From Bacillota bacterium (lineage in GTDB: Bacteria; Bacillota; Clostridia; Christensenellales; Aristaeellaceae): a stretch of 64,000 nucleotides of DNA. Below the pieces are notes generated by a model, which was given only the letters and a program-made list of their open reading frames with translations, was not told where the DNA came from and searched no databases. A program made the position numbers and the translations under genes. Position 1 is the first letter of the stretch, and each line of letters starts with the position of its first letter. The stretch spans positions 1 to 64,000 of the forward strand of contig JAEWSC010000043.1 in the NCBI GenBank assembly GCA_023398575.1, read 5' to 3'. This document shows, piece by piece, positions 43,258-52,247 of this stretch.

Positions 43258-44058
43258 TCAGTCTTTTACTTGGTTCAGAAGCGAACCAAGCGCTTCATCC
43301 AGAAACAAGGTCTCCCCCTGAAATTCCTGTACGAAGCCTGCATAAAACGAGCGGGACAGCGTTTCTTTCTGCGGCGCTGATAAAAGCGAATCGGAAAGCA
43401 TGCGCCCAATCATCGCCGCCACCGGCTCCGCCAACAGCTTCTGGGGCTTGCCGGCAGGGGCAAAGCCAAAGATGGGCTTCATGTGACGGCTGCTTCCCTT
43501 CAAGAACAGGCGAATATACTCTCCCGACAGTGTTGTCAGGTATTCACGCAAAAATGAATGAGGATCACCAGCCAACGTCATGGCCCTTTGCAGCTGCTCT
43601 TCTTCCAAAAGCTCTTTGACCTTCTGCTCCCGCTGTGCCAAGGAATATTCCTGAGGCGCCTCAAAAACATGCAGCAGATAGCATTTGATGACAGAAAAAT
43701 CGACCTTGCGCCTGTCGCGCTCGTGCAGTCTGCCATGCAGCAGCAGTGCCTTTTGCACGCGAAGGTCTTCAGGCGCAGCTTCTTCCGCCTTTTTCAGCAG
43801 CGCATAGCGCCGAACGGGATCGCTTTCCTCTTGGGCTTCTTTCAGGTATGGCGCTGGATCCAGAGCCCGGGATGCAACCTGCTGAGAAGACGGATGAGTT
43901 TGCGGCTCAGTCACACCATCCAGTTTTAAATAGACCGCTTGACCGTTTTTTTCGGGAGACAAACGTGCCTCGCAGTAGGGACAGGAAAACGGAACAAGCT
44001 TTTTTTCCGCCTCGATATCCATGCGGCCACCGCAACTGGGACAAATCAAAGGCATCAT
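43258..44058 (-). CDS. Zinc-ribbon protein of unknown function
   Basis: 266 residues from ATG 44058 behind AAAGGAGGG. Two CxxC pairs (CPSCGGRM, CPYCEARL) within the first 35 residues form a zinc ribbon. The rest is helical, with tetratricopeptide-like spacing (APYLKEAQEESDPVRRYALL) but no clear repeat. No membrane segment. Likely cytoplasmic; function unknown. Confidence 0.75.
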   Translation of the reverse strand: MMPLICPSCGGRMDIEAEKKLVPFSCPYCEARLSPEKNGQAVYLKLDGVTEPQTHPSSQQVASRALDPAPYLKEAQEESDPVRRYALLKKAEEAAPEDLRVQKALLLHGRLHERDRRKVDFSVIKCYLLHVFEAPQEYSLAQREQKVKELLEEEQLQRAMTLAGDPHSFLREYLTTLSGEYIRLFLKGSSRHMKPIFGFAPAGKPQKLLAEPVAAMIGRMLSDSLLSAPQKETLSRSFYAGFVQEFQGETLFLDEALGSLLNQVKD

Positions 44059-44280
44059 CAACAAGCCCTCCTTTCCTATATTCTGCCTGTTAGTATACCA
44101 TAAAACACGTATCCGAAGTACGTATTTTCGAAAAGTACCAGGGCAAAAGCATTTGCAACTCCTTTGGTGGAGCCATAAACGAAGTTCTGTGCGTAACACC
44201 GCTAATAAGATTGAAAGAGCTGTTTTTTCTACTTTCCTTCCTCATTTGTGAAAAGGCATTTGCCAAATCAGCAAAAAGTA

Positions 44281-44904
44281 TCATTTTCTGCGGGGCTTTG
44301 CCTTGTAGATGGCCATGCGGTTTTTCAGCACCACATCCTTAGCTACGGAATAGCCGAAAAAGCCCAGTACATCCCCCAGCGTTTGATATACGCCATGGTT
44401 ATAGGCTACCAAGCCGGCTTTGTCCAGACGAAGGGAGCCCTTTTCGTCCTTTAAGGAAGTACGGGCTGCAACACCAACAATACGGGATATAAACATGTCA
44501 TGGCTGCCCAATGGCAGAATCTTTTCCACCCGGCAGCACATATACGCCGGAGCCTCCGCCAGTGCCGGTGCAAATTCCATAGGCGGTGCTGAAATGGCGT
44601 GCAAGCCGCACTCCTTGAACTTGTCCATATCCCGGCCGCTCTTTACGCCGCAGAAATCGGCGGCACGGCTCAGCTTCTGATCCACCAAGTTCACCACAAA
44701 TTCCCCCGTGGACTCGATCAGACCGTAGGAATGGCGGCTTTTGCGGATACTGACCGACAGCATAGGCGGATCAGAACAGACCATACCTGCCCAGGCCAAA
44801 GTGATAAGATTGGGTGCGCCCTCCCGGCCCTGGCAGCTAACTACCACAATGGGCAACGGCGAGAGCATAGGGCAAGGATCAATGGAAAAAAAATCAGGAT
44901 GCAT
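44281..44904 (-). CDS. Flavin reductase family protein (FMN-binding split barrel)
   Basis: 207 residues. The FMN-binding core shows NLITLAWAGMVCSDPPMLSV, the phosphate-binding SxRK-x-S (SIRKSRHSYGLI), and TGEFVVNLVDQKL with FCGVKSGRDMDKF. Members bind FMN and transfer electrons or, as flavoredoxin-like proteins, carry them. GGAAAGGAG precedes ATG 44904. Confidence 0.9.
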   Translation of the reverse strand: MHPDFFSIDPCPMLSPLPIVVVSCQGREGAPNLITLAWAGMVCSDPPMLSVSIRKSRHSYGLIESTGEFVVNLVDQKLSRAADFCGVKSGRDMDKFKECGLHAISAPPMEFAPALAEAPAYMCCRVEKILPLGSHDMFISRIVGVAARTSLKDEKGSLRLDKAGLVAYNHGVYQTLGDVLGFFGYSVAKDVVLKNRMAIYKAKPRRK

Positions 44905-44951
44905 GAGCGGCTCCTTTCCTAATTGGCGGGTTGTTCTTTTGCACCAGTGGA

Positions 44952-45365
44952 TCAGCCCATTTTCACAAACGAAACCAAATCCCCTTTATCGCATGAATGA
45001 AAACCCAATGATTCATAAAAGGCCCTTGTTTCTACCGTGTCATCCGTTAAAAGCACCTTTTGCCTAACGTTATGATATTCTTCACAAACCATACGAACAA
45101 GTGTCGATCCTATGTTATTTCTTTTATAGGCTCTCAAAACGAGCAGATCCTGAATATAGATGATTGTCAGTCCGTCGCCCACAATTCTAATGAAGCCGGC
45201 CAGCTTACCATCATCCCAGGCTGTAATAATGAAAAGTGATTGTCTGATGGCATCCATCAAACGCGGCATATCACTGATATACCCTACCCATCCAGCGTCC
45301 TCATATAAACTTCTGACTGCTTCCGCACTTGGAATGATATTTCGTCTGTACTCAATCTTTCGCAT
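44952..45365 (-). CDS. GNAT-family N-acetyltransferase
   Basis: 137 residues from ATG 45365 behind GGGAGAG. GNAT blocks: LAGFIRIVGDGLTIIYIQDL, then VLRAYKRNNIGSTLVRMV as acetyl-CoA loop, and ETRAFYESLGFHSCD. Substrate unknown. A complete single domain, unlike the remnant at 19.7 kb. Confidence 0.88.
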   Translation of the reverse strand: MRKIEYRRNIIPSAEAVRSLYEDAGWVGYISDMPRLMDAIRQSLFIITAWDDGKLAGFIRIVGDGLTIIYIQDLLVLRAYKRNNIGSTLVRMVCEEYHNVRQKVLLTDDTVETRAFYESLGFHSCDKGDLVSFVKMG

Positions 45366-45531
45366 ATACTCTCCCAATGTGCTGCCTTCAACAAAGAGAA
45401 TACATCAGCGCATACATTCAACTTCTTTGTGTATCCAGCAAAAACTCATTGCTTCGTTGGTTGCAGCAAACGACAAAAATAGTGTACAATGTGGGCCAGA
45501 ACGTGTCAACCGTTCAGTCAGGAGTTATGTT

Positions 45532-46425
45532 ATGCAGGTAGTAAATCAAGCCGCCGTATTATTTGTATTGATGGCACTGGGGTATTTTATCGCCAAGAAA
45601 CGTATTTTGGACAAGAGCGCATTTAATGGGCTGAACAAATTCGTATTATTTTTCTCACTTCCCTGCCTGACTTTTGCCAAGCTTCAGCAAGATGCACTGC
45701 CAGGCCAGATGGGCGAGCTTATGCAAACCTTTTTGCTGGCCACCGTCAGCATGCTCCTGTGCGGCGGGATTGCGCTATTGTACACCCGAAGGGAACCAGA
45801 AAAACGCCGCTCCGTGTTTGTTCATATGGCTATGTTTTCTAACTGCGGTTATATGGGCTATCCATTGATCATTGCGGCCTTGGGCGAAGAAAAGCTGATT
45901 TATGCCGTAATGTATGTAGCATCCTTCAGTCTATTAACCTGGACTGTAGGCGTATATTTATATGCGGGCAAAGCCGGTCTGTCACTGAAAAAGTTACTGC
46001 TGAACCCCACGCTGATTGCTGTCACACTGGGCACGCTGTTCTTTGCCCTCTCCATCCGCATTCCAAAGATTCCGCTGAACGCCATGAATATGCTGGGAGA
46101 TACGACAACACCGCTATCCATGGTCATTATCGGCGCGCTGCTGGCGGAGCTGAAACTGCCCGATCTAAAAGATGGCATGATGCTTTTTTCCTGCCTGATG
46201 CGCCTTGTTGTCTTCCCCCTTGCCGTTTGGGGCATACTGACCTTGCTGAACGTGCCCAGGGGCGTATTGGAAGGCGTATTCATCTGCACCGCCATGCCAG
46301 GCTCGGCCGCAACAGCCATGCAGGCAGAATTTTTCCATGGCGATGGGCTGACAGCTTCCCGTGGCGTAGCAGTCAGTACGGCGCTGTCGATTATCACCAT
46401 CCCCCTCATACTTCAATTGCTGTAA
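45532..46425 (+). CDS. AEC-family transporter (auxin efflux carrier/malate permease type)
   Basis: 297 residues from ATG 45532 behind AGGAG. About ten helices with the two half-repeats of the family: FVLFFSLPCLTFAKL and SNCGYMGYPLIIAALGEE in the first, PLSMVIIGALLAE and TAMPGSAATAMQAEFF in the second. It moves organic anions or related solutes; the substrate is not predictable. A weak promoter (TTGCAG-N18-TACAAT, 45461-45490) lies upstream. Confidence 0.88.
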   Translation: MQVVNQAAVLFVLMALGYFIAKKRILDKSAFNGLNKFVLFFSLPCLTFAKLQQDALPGQMGELMQTFLLATVSMLLCGGIALLYTRREPEKRRSVFVHMAMFSNCGYMGYPLIIAALGEEKLIYAVMYVASFSLLTWTVGVYLYAGKAGLSLKKLLLNPTLIAVTLGTLFFALSIRIPKIPLNAMNMLGDTTTPLSMVIIGALLAELKLPDLKDGMMLFSCLMRLVVFPLAVWGILTLLNVPRGVLEGVFICTAMPGSAATAMQAEFFHGDGLTASRGVAVSTALSIITIPLILQLL

Positions 46426-46440
46426 AAAGGAGGGAGAGCT

Positions 46441-47307
46441 TTGGCCCGTGGAAAGCATCGAAAGGGAGGCTGCCTATCCCGATTGATCACGCTTCTAATA
46501 CTGGTAATCATACTGATTTATCCCTTTTATCAGGCTAGAATACTGAATGTGGAAGAAACGACACTGGAAATCAGCGGTCTGGATCCGGCGCTGGATGGCC
46601 TTACGATTGTCTATGCCTCCGACATCCATCAGGGACCCTTTTTTTCTCAAGGCCGGGTAAACGCGTTGGTTGCGCAGATGAACGCGTTCAACGCCGATCT
46701 GGTACTGCTGGGCGGCGACTATGCTATTGAATCTGATTCAGCGATTACGTTTTTTAAGAACCTGCCGAAAATACAAGCCCGGCGCCTGGTGGCAGGTGTA
46801 GTGGGCAACCATGACCGCACCGTACCCGAAAGCAACCTGAATTTGCTGCAAAGCGCCATGTTGAACGCGGGCGTTTTGCCGCTGGTCAACGCTACAAAGG
46901 AAGTGCGGGTCGGAGATTCTGCGATCTATCTAGCCGGTGTGGATGACTACAATAACGGACATCCTCAAATTCAGCAGGTAGCCTGGGAAATGAGGGAGGA
47001 CAGCTTTGTTATCTTCCTGACCCACTCCCCCGATAATCTGCCGGAGGCTTTTCAAACAAAAAACAGTCAGGGCAGCAACAACTGGTTTGACTTATCTCTA
47101 GCCGGCCACACCCATGGCGGGCAAGCAACCCTCTTTGGAAAGACTCTGTATAACCCGCTGACCAAAGCAAGCGACAGGTATTTATCCGGCTGGGTACAGG
47201 AGAACAAAGCAACGGTGCTTGTATCAAACGGCGTTGGCTTAACGGGACTGCCAGTCAGGCTTTTCGCGCCGGCGCAGCTTCATGTGATTACGCTTAAACG
47301 AAAATAG
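46441..47307 (+). CDS. Membrane-anchored metallophosphoesterase (YkuE/YaeI type)
   Basis: 288 residues starting with TTG 46441 behind AAAGGAGGGAG. One N-terminal helix (LITLLILVIILIYPF). Metal-binding motifs in order: ASDIHQG (D-x-H), LLGGDY, VVGNHDR, FLTHSPD and LAGHTHGG, ending KRK. It hydrolyses phosphodiesters, possibly of lipid or nucleotide substrates. It is 15 bp after the AEC transporter gene, so co-transcribed. Confidence 0.92.
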   Translation: MARGKHRKGGCLSRLITLLILVIILIYPFYQARILNVEETTLEISGLDPALDGLTIVYASDIHQGPFFSQGRVNALVAQMNAFNADLVLLGGDYAIESDSAITFFKNLPKIQARRLVAGVVGNHDRTVPESNLNLLQSAMLNAGVLPLVNATKEVRVGDSAIYLAGVDDYNNGHPQIQQVAWEMREDSFVIFLTHSPDNLPEAFQTKNSQGSNNWFDLSLAGHTHGGQATLFGKTLYNPLTKASDRYLSGWVQENKATVLVSNGVGLTGLPVRLFAPAQLHVITLKRK

Positions 47308-47311
47308 TTCA

Positions 47312-47695
47312 TCAAAGAATGTTGCCAATTTTCAAAGAATCACGATGGTGGATATGGCGCAGCGATTCGTTCAGCTCTGCAGCGGCCCACAGGCTTAAGC
47401 TTTTATCTTCCACCTCCACCGCGGCCGCCAGACGCTCAAGGCCCAGATTGACATCGTCTGTGTCGGTATGGTTCACCCAGAATTGCAGCCATTCGCAGGT
47501 TTGTTCCCATTCATTGAGCATGTCCTGAACAGCGCCCTTTGCCCTTGACCAGTCTTCCGCCTTTATGTTATCTTCCGCGATTTCAAGGTCGTGCGTAAAA
47601 TCTGTAGATACCTTTTCACTTAATGTGGCTGAGGTAATGCCAATAGCCACAATCAGTACAGCCAGTATGATTACCGTCCATAGCGTTGCCTTCAT
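47312..47695 (-). CDS. DUF4363 family protein
   Basis: 127 residues. A signal-anchor helix (LWTVIILAVLIVAIGI) is followed by a helical domain with DWSRAKGAVQDMLNEWEQTC and NESLRHIHHRDSLKIGNIL, hallmarks of DUF4363. These are often encoded beside DUF421, as here, with 3 bp between the two. Function unknown. Confidence 0.88.
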   Translation of the reverse strand: MKATLWTVIILAVLIVAIGITSATLSEKVSTDFTHDLEIAEDNIKAEDWSRAKGAVQDMLNEWEQTCEWLQFWVNHTDTDDVNLGLERLAAAVEVEDKSLSLWAAAELNESLRHIHHRDSLKIGNIL

Positions 47696-47698
47696 GGT

Positions 47699-48421
47699 TC
47701 ACCATCCAATCCCGCCGGGAGGTACGGCATCCACGATCATGGATTGGTCAGCCCGCCGCCCCTGCAAAAACATTTTGCCGCTGGTATCCAGGCTGCACAG
47801 TAGCACATCCTTATACGAGGCAAATCCATGGTGCTTTAGCTTTGTGATCAGCCATTCCTCAGGTATCTTCCCCGTCGTCATATTTTTCTGTTCGATTACG
47901 CCATCCAGAATCAGCGTCAAGGGAATACCTTCGTATCTTGTTGCGATAGATAAATCTTCTGGTGTGGCCGGCCGCTTTTGCGGCTTGGGAAAAATGCTTA
48001 CCTTGCCGCTGGTTTCCATGATGGCCGTATCCACATCCGACGGGTTCAGCACACCGCCGGTGCGTATTTCCTCCAGCAGGTCATTTAAGTTAAAGCACAG
48101 TTTTTCCAGCTCCTTGACCTGTATGACACCGTTTTTGATGAGAACTGTAGGCGTGCCGCTGAACAGGTCGCGGAGCTTTTGGTTTTTCATGGAGATCATC
48201 GTAAACAGCCCATGAAGTACCACCAGCCCCATCATGGGCACAATGCCATATAAAAGCGGCGTTCCCACATCCGCCATGGGCGTTACGGCCAGGTTAGCGA
48301 TCAATATGGCCACCACCAGCTCAAAAGGCTGCAGTTGCCCCACCTGGCGTTTGCCCATGATGCGCATAAAGATGACCGCCAGCAGAAATAAAATAACCGA
48401 ACGCAAAAATACGGTGAGCAT
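47699..48421 (-). CDS. DUF421 (YetF/YrbG-type) membrane protein
   Basis: 240 residues from ATG 48421 behind AAGGAGG. Three N-terminal helices with RIMGKRQVGQLQPFELVVAI and IANLAVTPMADVG, then the soluble YetF-like domain (GTPTVLIKNGVIQVKELEKL) and a second small domain ending IVDAVPPGG. Family members affect sporulation or membrane stress in Bacillus; the reaction is unknown. Co-transcribed with the DUF4363 gene. Confidence 0.92.
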   Translation of the reverse strand: MLTVFLRSVILFLLAVIFMRIMGKRQVGQLQPFELVVAILIANLAVTPMADVGTPLLYGIVPMMGLVVLHGLFTMISMKNQKLRDLFSGTPTVLIKNGVIQVKELEKLCFNLNDLLEEIRTGGVLNPSDVDTAIMETSGKVSIFPKPQKRPATPEDLSIATRYEGIPLTLILDGVIEQKNMTTGKIPEEWLITKLKHHGFASYKDVLLCSLDTSGKMFLQGRRADQSMIVDAVPPGGIGW

Positions 48422-48499
48422 GGCATCCTCCTTGACAGCATTTCCAGCCTTAGTATGGGCGCAATGAGGAAAACCATGCAAAGAAGGGAGTTGCCTGCC

Positions 48500-49447
48500 A
48501 TGGTTTCCCAATTGCTTCCCCCTGCCTTGCAATCAGGCTCTCACATCGGATTGATCGCCCCGTCCAGCCCCATTTATGAGCCGGAAAACAGGCAAAAGGC
48601 CATTGATCTGCTATCGAGCCTACACTTTAGCGTCACTGTTGGAGAAAGTGTTTATGCCGCCCGTGGCTACCTTTCCGGTCGCGATGAAATTCGGGCTGAA
48701 GACATCAACCGCATGTTCCGTGACCCCAGCATTGATGGCATTGTTTGCCTTCGGGGCGGCTATGGTTCCGCCAGGCTCTTGCCTATGCTGGATTTTGAAA
48801 TGATTAAAGAGAATCCTAAGCCTTTTGTTGGTTTTAGCGATATTACCGCGCTGCATTGCGCCTTCCAGGTCAAATGCGGGCTTGTTTCCTTTCACGGCCC
48901 TATGGCCGGTGCCCATTGGCAGGTAGGCCTGCGGGAAGAAAGAAGCCGGTCGAACTGGCTCAATGCCATGATGTGCCCAGAACCGTTGGGTACTATCGAA
49001 AACACGGATGAGCAGCCCTTTGAAGCCTTCCGGCCAGGAGAAGCGGAGGGCTTGCTTACCGGCGGCAACCTGACGGTATTTTGCAATCTGCTGGGCACAG
49101 CGTATATGCCGGATGTAAATGGAAAACTCATTCTGCTGGAGGACATTGGAGAAAAGCCTTACCGTATCGACGCTATGCTGACTCAATTGCGCAACGCCGG
49201 GATATTTGAATCCTGCGCCGGAATTATATTGGGTGATTTTACCAAGTGTGAGGACGCGCCAGAAAAGCCCAGTCTGACATTGGATGAAATTTTTGACGAT
49301 CTTCTGCCTCGCAATAAGCCCGTTTTGAAAAATGTGCACGCCGGTCATGGCAGCGACAAAATCACACTGCCCCTGAATATCCGCTACCGTATTTGCGGGA
49401 ACGCATTGACGGCGCTATCTCCCGCCGTTCAGGAGCGCTGTCAATAA
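48500..49447 (+). CDS. LD-carboxypeptidase (peptidase family S66)
   Basis: 315 residues from ATG 48500 behind AAGGGAG. The Ser-Glu-His triad is visible: VGFSDITAL (Ser), LEDIGEKPYRID (Glu region) and NVHAGHGSDK (His). CLRGGYGSARLLP is the family's oxyanion region. It removes the terminal D-Ala from murein tetrapeptides, or a microcin-like conjugate, in the cytoplasm. Confidence 0.94.
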   Translation: MVSQLLPPALQSGSHIGLIAPSSPIYEPENRQKAIDLLSSLHFSVTVGESVYAARGYLSGRDEIRAEDINRMFRDPSIDGIVCLRGGYGSARLLPMLDFEMIKENPKPFVGFSDITALHCAFQVKCGLVSFHGPMAGAHWQVGLREERSRSNWLNAMMCPEPLGTIENTDEQPFEAFRPGEAEGLLTGGNLTVFCNLLGTAYMPDVNGKLILLEDIGEKPYRIDAMLTQLRNAGIFESCAGIILGDFTKCEDAPEKPSLTLDEIFDDLLPRNKPVLKNVHAGHGSDKITLPLNIRYRICGNALTALSPAVQERCQ

Positions 49448-49478
49448 ATCTGATCCCGGCACGGCATTGAGCTCATCG

Positions 49479-49507
49479 CTGGAATTCTGCGCCAAATCTG
49501 TTATAAT
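49479..49507 (+). promoter_or_regulatory. Promoter candidate of the radical SAM operon
   Basis: Perfect TATAAT (49502-49507) with CTGGAA 17 bases upstream (49479-49484, weak -35). Confidence 0.5.
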
Positions 49508-49559
49508 GATCTAAAGCGTTGAATTGCTATGCATGTGCTGATTGAACAGTGCGGAGGGG

Positions 49560-50612
49560 ATGGGTTTGTTTTTTCAAGCAGCTCCTTTTGACAAAAGGGC
49601 CGCATTTTTATTCCGAAATGTATGTGACTTTCCCAGCAGCCTGATACCCGAAAATATACAAAGCACTGACAAGGAGGATATCCTGGCGGGGCTTGAGTAT
49701 TTCTCAGCGCTGCTTCGGGAGATCTATGCCGATTCTTCTACCTATCGCACAGAGGACGATCTGGAAAGCTACCATCGCTTGACGAATACCGTGCAATTGC
49801 TGCTTGTGGCAGGAACCTGCGGCACACTTTTGCGCGAAGGCGAGATATCACATATCCTGCTGGAAAAAGCTTTAATCCGCCGGCACTTCAAAAAGCCGGC
49901 TGCTTTTCATCTTGGCGCACTTGAAAACTACGGGTTTTATTTTGCCTATGAAAAAAATGGCCGTCCGGCAAAGGACTATAACAGTTGCACAACAGTAGCA
50001 ATCTACAATGAAAGCTGCGCCGCCTTTTTGCCTGCGCTGAATTATTTGGCTCAGCATATACCGGCTATGGACAACAAAAAGGATTTTGCCATGCAAACCG
50101 ATCTTTTTTTGATGGCAGATTACAAGACCATTCTTCTGGGCGGCGCAAAGCGCAAGGAGGATATTGTTCCTCTTCGACCGGAGATTTTACGCACCTTAGG
50201 TGAAAAGGCTGCTTGTTGGACGGAGCTGGTGATAAATCTTACACAAGAAGCGGGACTGAAAGCAAGCTGCAAATTCTGGTCCTACTGCTCTCCCGCCTGG
50301 GTGGTTCATTTTCACAAGAAAGGAAAATCCGCCTGCATCTTTACCATTAGTACCGACAGCTTGTTTTTTGAATGGTGCGCATCGTATGAAGTGCTCAAAG
50401 ACCTGGCAGAAAACAAGGAGCAGCTGCCGCCACTTATAAAATCATGTATGGAGGGCTTTGGCTGCATCCATTGCGGCGTATGTAGAAGTGAGAACGTTAC
50501 TTTGGTGAACGGATTCTCCCTTTGCACAAAGGAAGCCTGGGCCAGGCGCATCACGTTCGACTTTACTACTCAAGCGCATATACAGGCTGTTCAATTTTTG
50601 TTGGCCCTGTGA
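49560..50612 (+). CDS. Unknown protein with C-terminal Cys cluster, partner of radical SAM gene
   Basis: 350 residues if read from ATG 49560, which lies very close to GGAGG; a TTG at 49542 is the alternative. No family recognised with confidence. The first 200 residues are helical. The C-terminal third (FWSYCSPAWVVHFHKKGKS, LFFEWCASYEVLKDLAENKE) ends with GFGCIHCGVCRSENVTL, a CxxCxxC cluster plus a later Cys, possibly a zinc or Fe-S site. It vaguely recalls DUF3788-type proteins (unverified). The next gene is a radical SAM enzyme 18 bp downstream. Confidence 0.72.
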   Translation: MGLFFQAAPFDKRAAFLFRNVCDFPSSLIPENIQSTDKEDILAGLEYFSALLREIYADSSTYRTEDDLESYHRLTNTVQLLLVAGTCGTLLREGEISHILLEKALIRRHFKKPAAFHLGALENYGFYFAYEKNGRPAKDYNSCTTVAIYNESCAAFLPALNYLAQHIPAMDNKKDFAMQTDLFLMADYKTILLGGAKRKEDIVPLRPEILRTLGEKAACWTELVINLTQEAGLKASCKFWSYCSPAWVVHFHKKGKSACIFTISTDSLFFEWCASYEVLKDLAENKEQLPPLIKSCMEGFGCIHCGVCRSENVTLVNGFSLCTKEAWARRITFDFTTQAHIQAVQFLLAL

Positions 50613-50630
50613 ACAGGAGAAACGATCCCG

Positions 50631-51686
50631 ATGTTTGAAAAGGTCACTGTCTGCCTGGATATGGCCGGCTGCCCCAACCGCTGCCGGCATTGCTGGCTTG
50701 GGGTTACGCCCAACGGCCGCCTATACTTGAATGATTTGCAATATTTGGCCGAGGCTTTCCACCCTTTTGCGAAGGATCTTTCTGTTTGCAGCTGGTACCG
50801 CGAGCCGGATTACCTGAACAATTATCAAGAATTGTTTGCGCTGGAGAACCATCTCTCCGCCACCGAAACGCCGCATTTTGAACTGATGAGCTTCTGGCGC
50901 GCCGTAAGGGACCCACATTATGTGCCATGGTTGCGTGAATTAAATGTGAAAGCCTGCCAATTGACCCTCTTTGGCACGGAAGAGACAACCGACTATCACT
51001 GCGGCCGAAAAGGCGCTTATCAGGAAATTCTCAAAGCTGCGGACCTGCTGCTGAAAAACGGCATTGCCCCCAGGTTTCAAGTATTCATCCACCAAGAGAA
51101 CGTGGATGAATTGCCATTGCTGGAAGAATTGTTTGTGAAAAGGGAATATGCGCATCGCGTCAAGGACATCGGCCGGGAATTGGCGGTATTCGTTCATCAG
51201 GGTTCCTGCGATGGGGAAAGCGAAAAGCAATACTGTATATGGCTTACGCCGGAATCGATTAAAAAGATACCGGATTCATTTGCCGTTTCTACGCTAAAGC
51301 ATTTTCAAAAGCAAAATCTGTTCGATGTTTTCGGGCAGACGGAGGAAGCGCTATATGGAGAACTCGCTACAGAAGCTTCCACGCAGGATTTTGTATCCAC
51401 TACGCCAGTATTTTTTGTGGATAAGGATTTTTACGTCTATCCAAACATCAGCACCCCATCTCCATGGTGGCGCTTGGGCCATTTAAAGACAGATGGGTGC
51501 AAAGCAATTCTTAAGCGATATGCCGCCTACCAATCGCCAGCCCAACGCATTGCCAAAACCGTACCCATTGGCGATATGGTAAAGGCCTTTGGCAACGAGA
51601 GCAGCCAGCGGCTGTTTTTGAAAGACGATTACCTTTCTTATCTTCTGAACCGATATTGTCAAGCACATTGGAAGGAATGGATATAA
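50631..51686 (+). CDS. Radical SAM protein, unknown substrate
   Basis: 351 residues. The CxxxCxxC site for the catalytic 4Fe-4S cluster is at residues 14-21 (GCPNRCRHCWLGV). VKACQLTLFGTEETTDYH and YQEILKAADLLLKNGI fit the barrel. The C-terminal part (DKDFYVYPNISTPSPWWRLG, LKTDGCKAILKRY) has the shape of a SPASM/Twitch domain but lacks its cysteines, so it probably carries one cluster only. It cleaves SAM to make a 5'-deoxyadenosyl radical. Neighbours suggest peptide or small-molecule modification, not proven. Confidence 0.9.
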   Translation: MFEKVTVCLDMAGCPNRCRHCWLGVTPNGRLYLNDLQYLAEAFHPFAKDLSVCSWYREPDYLNNYQELFALENHLSATETPHFELMSFWRAVRDPHYVPWLRELNVKACQLTLFGTEETTDYHCGRKGAYQEILKAADLLLKNGIAPRFQVFIHQENVDELPLLEELFVKREYAHRVKDIGRELAVFVHQGSCDGESEKQYCIWLTPESIKKIPDSFAVSTLKHFQKQNLFDVFGQTEEALYGELATEASTQDFVSTTPVFFVDKDFYVYPNISTPSPWWRLGHLKTDGCKAILKRYAAYQSPAQRIAKTVPIGDMVKAFGNESSQRLFLKDDYLSYLLNRYCQAHWKEWI

Positions 51687-52177
51687 TGGATTCATTATGC
51701 TTTACCATGCCTGAAGAAGCAGACCGCCAAGCTGTTCTTGACCTTTATGCTTCCTGCTCGCAGCTTCCCGGCTGCACCTGGTCCAGCGACTACCCAACAG
51801 GAGAAGAATTTGACCATGATATGGCCAACGGCTGGTTGCATTGCTTAAAATCCGGCAGTGAAATCATTGCTGTCTTTTCGCTGGGGGACTTTGGCGAGCT
51901 TCACACAGAGGATATTTCCTGGAACAAAGCCATTGCAAAACATTGCGAGCTGGCCCGCATTGGCGTAAAGCCTGAACTGGGAGGAAAGGGAATTGGCACG
52001 CTGGTTTTGAACCACGCCATGGAAATCGCCAGAAAACAAGGTTTTGATGGCATCCGCCTGCTGGTCAGCCCAACAAATATGAAAGCCGTGGCCATGTACC
52101 GGCGGGCAGGGTTTGTAACAGAGGGAGAGGCTGACTTGTTCGACACCCATTGGCTGTGTCAGGATTTAAAACTGTAG
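51686..52177 (+). CDS. GNAT-family N-acetyltransferase, coupled to the radical SAM gene
   Basis: 163 residues from ATG 51686; its A is the last base of the TAA stop of the radical SAM gene (TAATG). GNAT blocks: ELARIGVKPELGGKGIGTLV with the acetyl-CoA loop and NMKAVAMYRRAGFVTEGEAD. The tight coupling suggests it acts on the same substrate. Confidence 0.9.
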   Translation: MDSLCFTMPEEADRQAVLDLYASCSQLPGCTWSSDYPTGEEFDHDMANGWLHCLKSGSEIIAVFSLGDFGELHTEDISWNKAIAKHCELARIGVKPELGGKGIGTLVLNHAMEIARKQGFDGIRLLVSPTNMKAVAMYRRAGFVTEGEADLFDTHWLCQDLKL

Positions 52178-52198
52178 ATAATGAATTAAATGTAAAAA

Positions 52199-52236
52199 GA
52201 GCTTTCCATTGCATGTGCTTTGGAAAGCTCCGTTTT
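52199..52236 (+). terminator. Terminator of the radical SAM operon
   Basis: GAGCTTTCCA and TGGAAAGCTC (10-bp perfect stem, 12-base loop) followed by CGTTTTT. Confidence 0.85.
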
Positions 52237-52247
52237 TGCATGATCGA

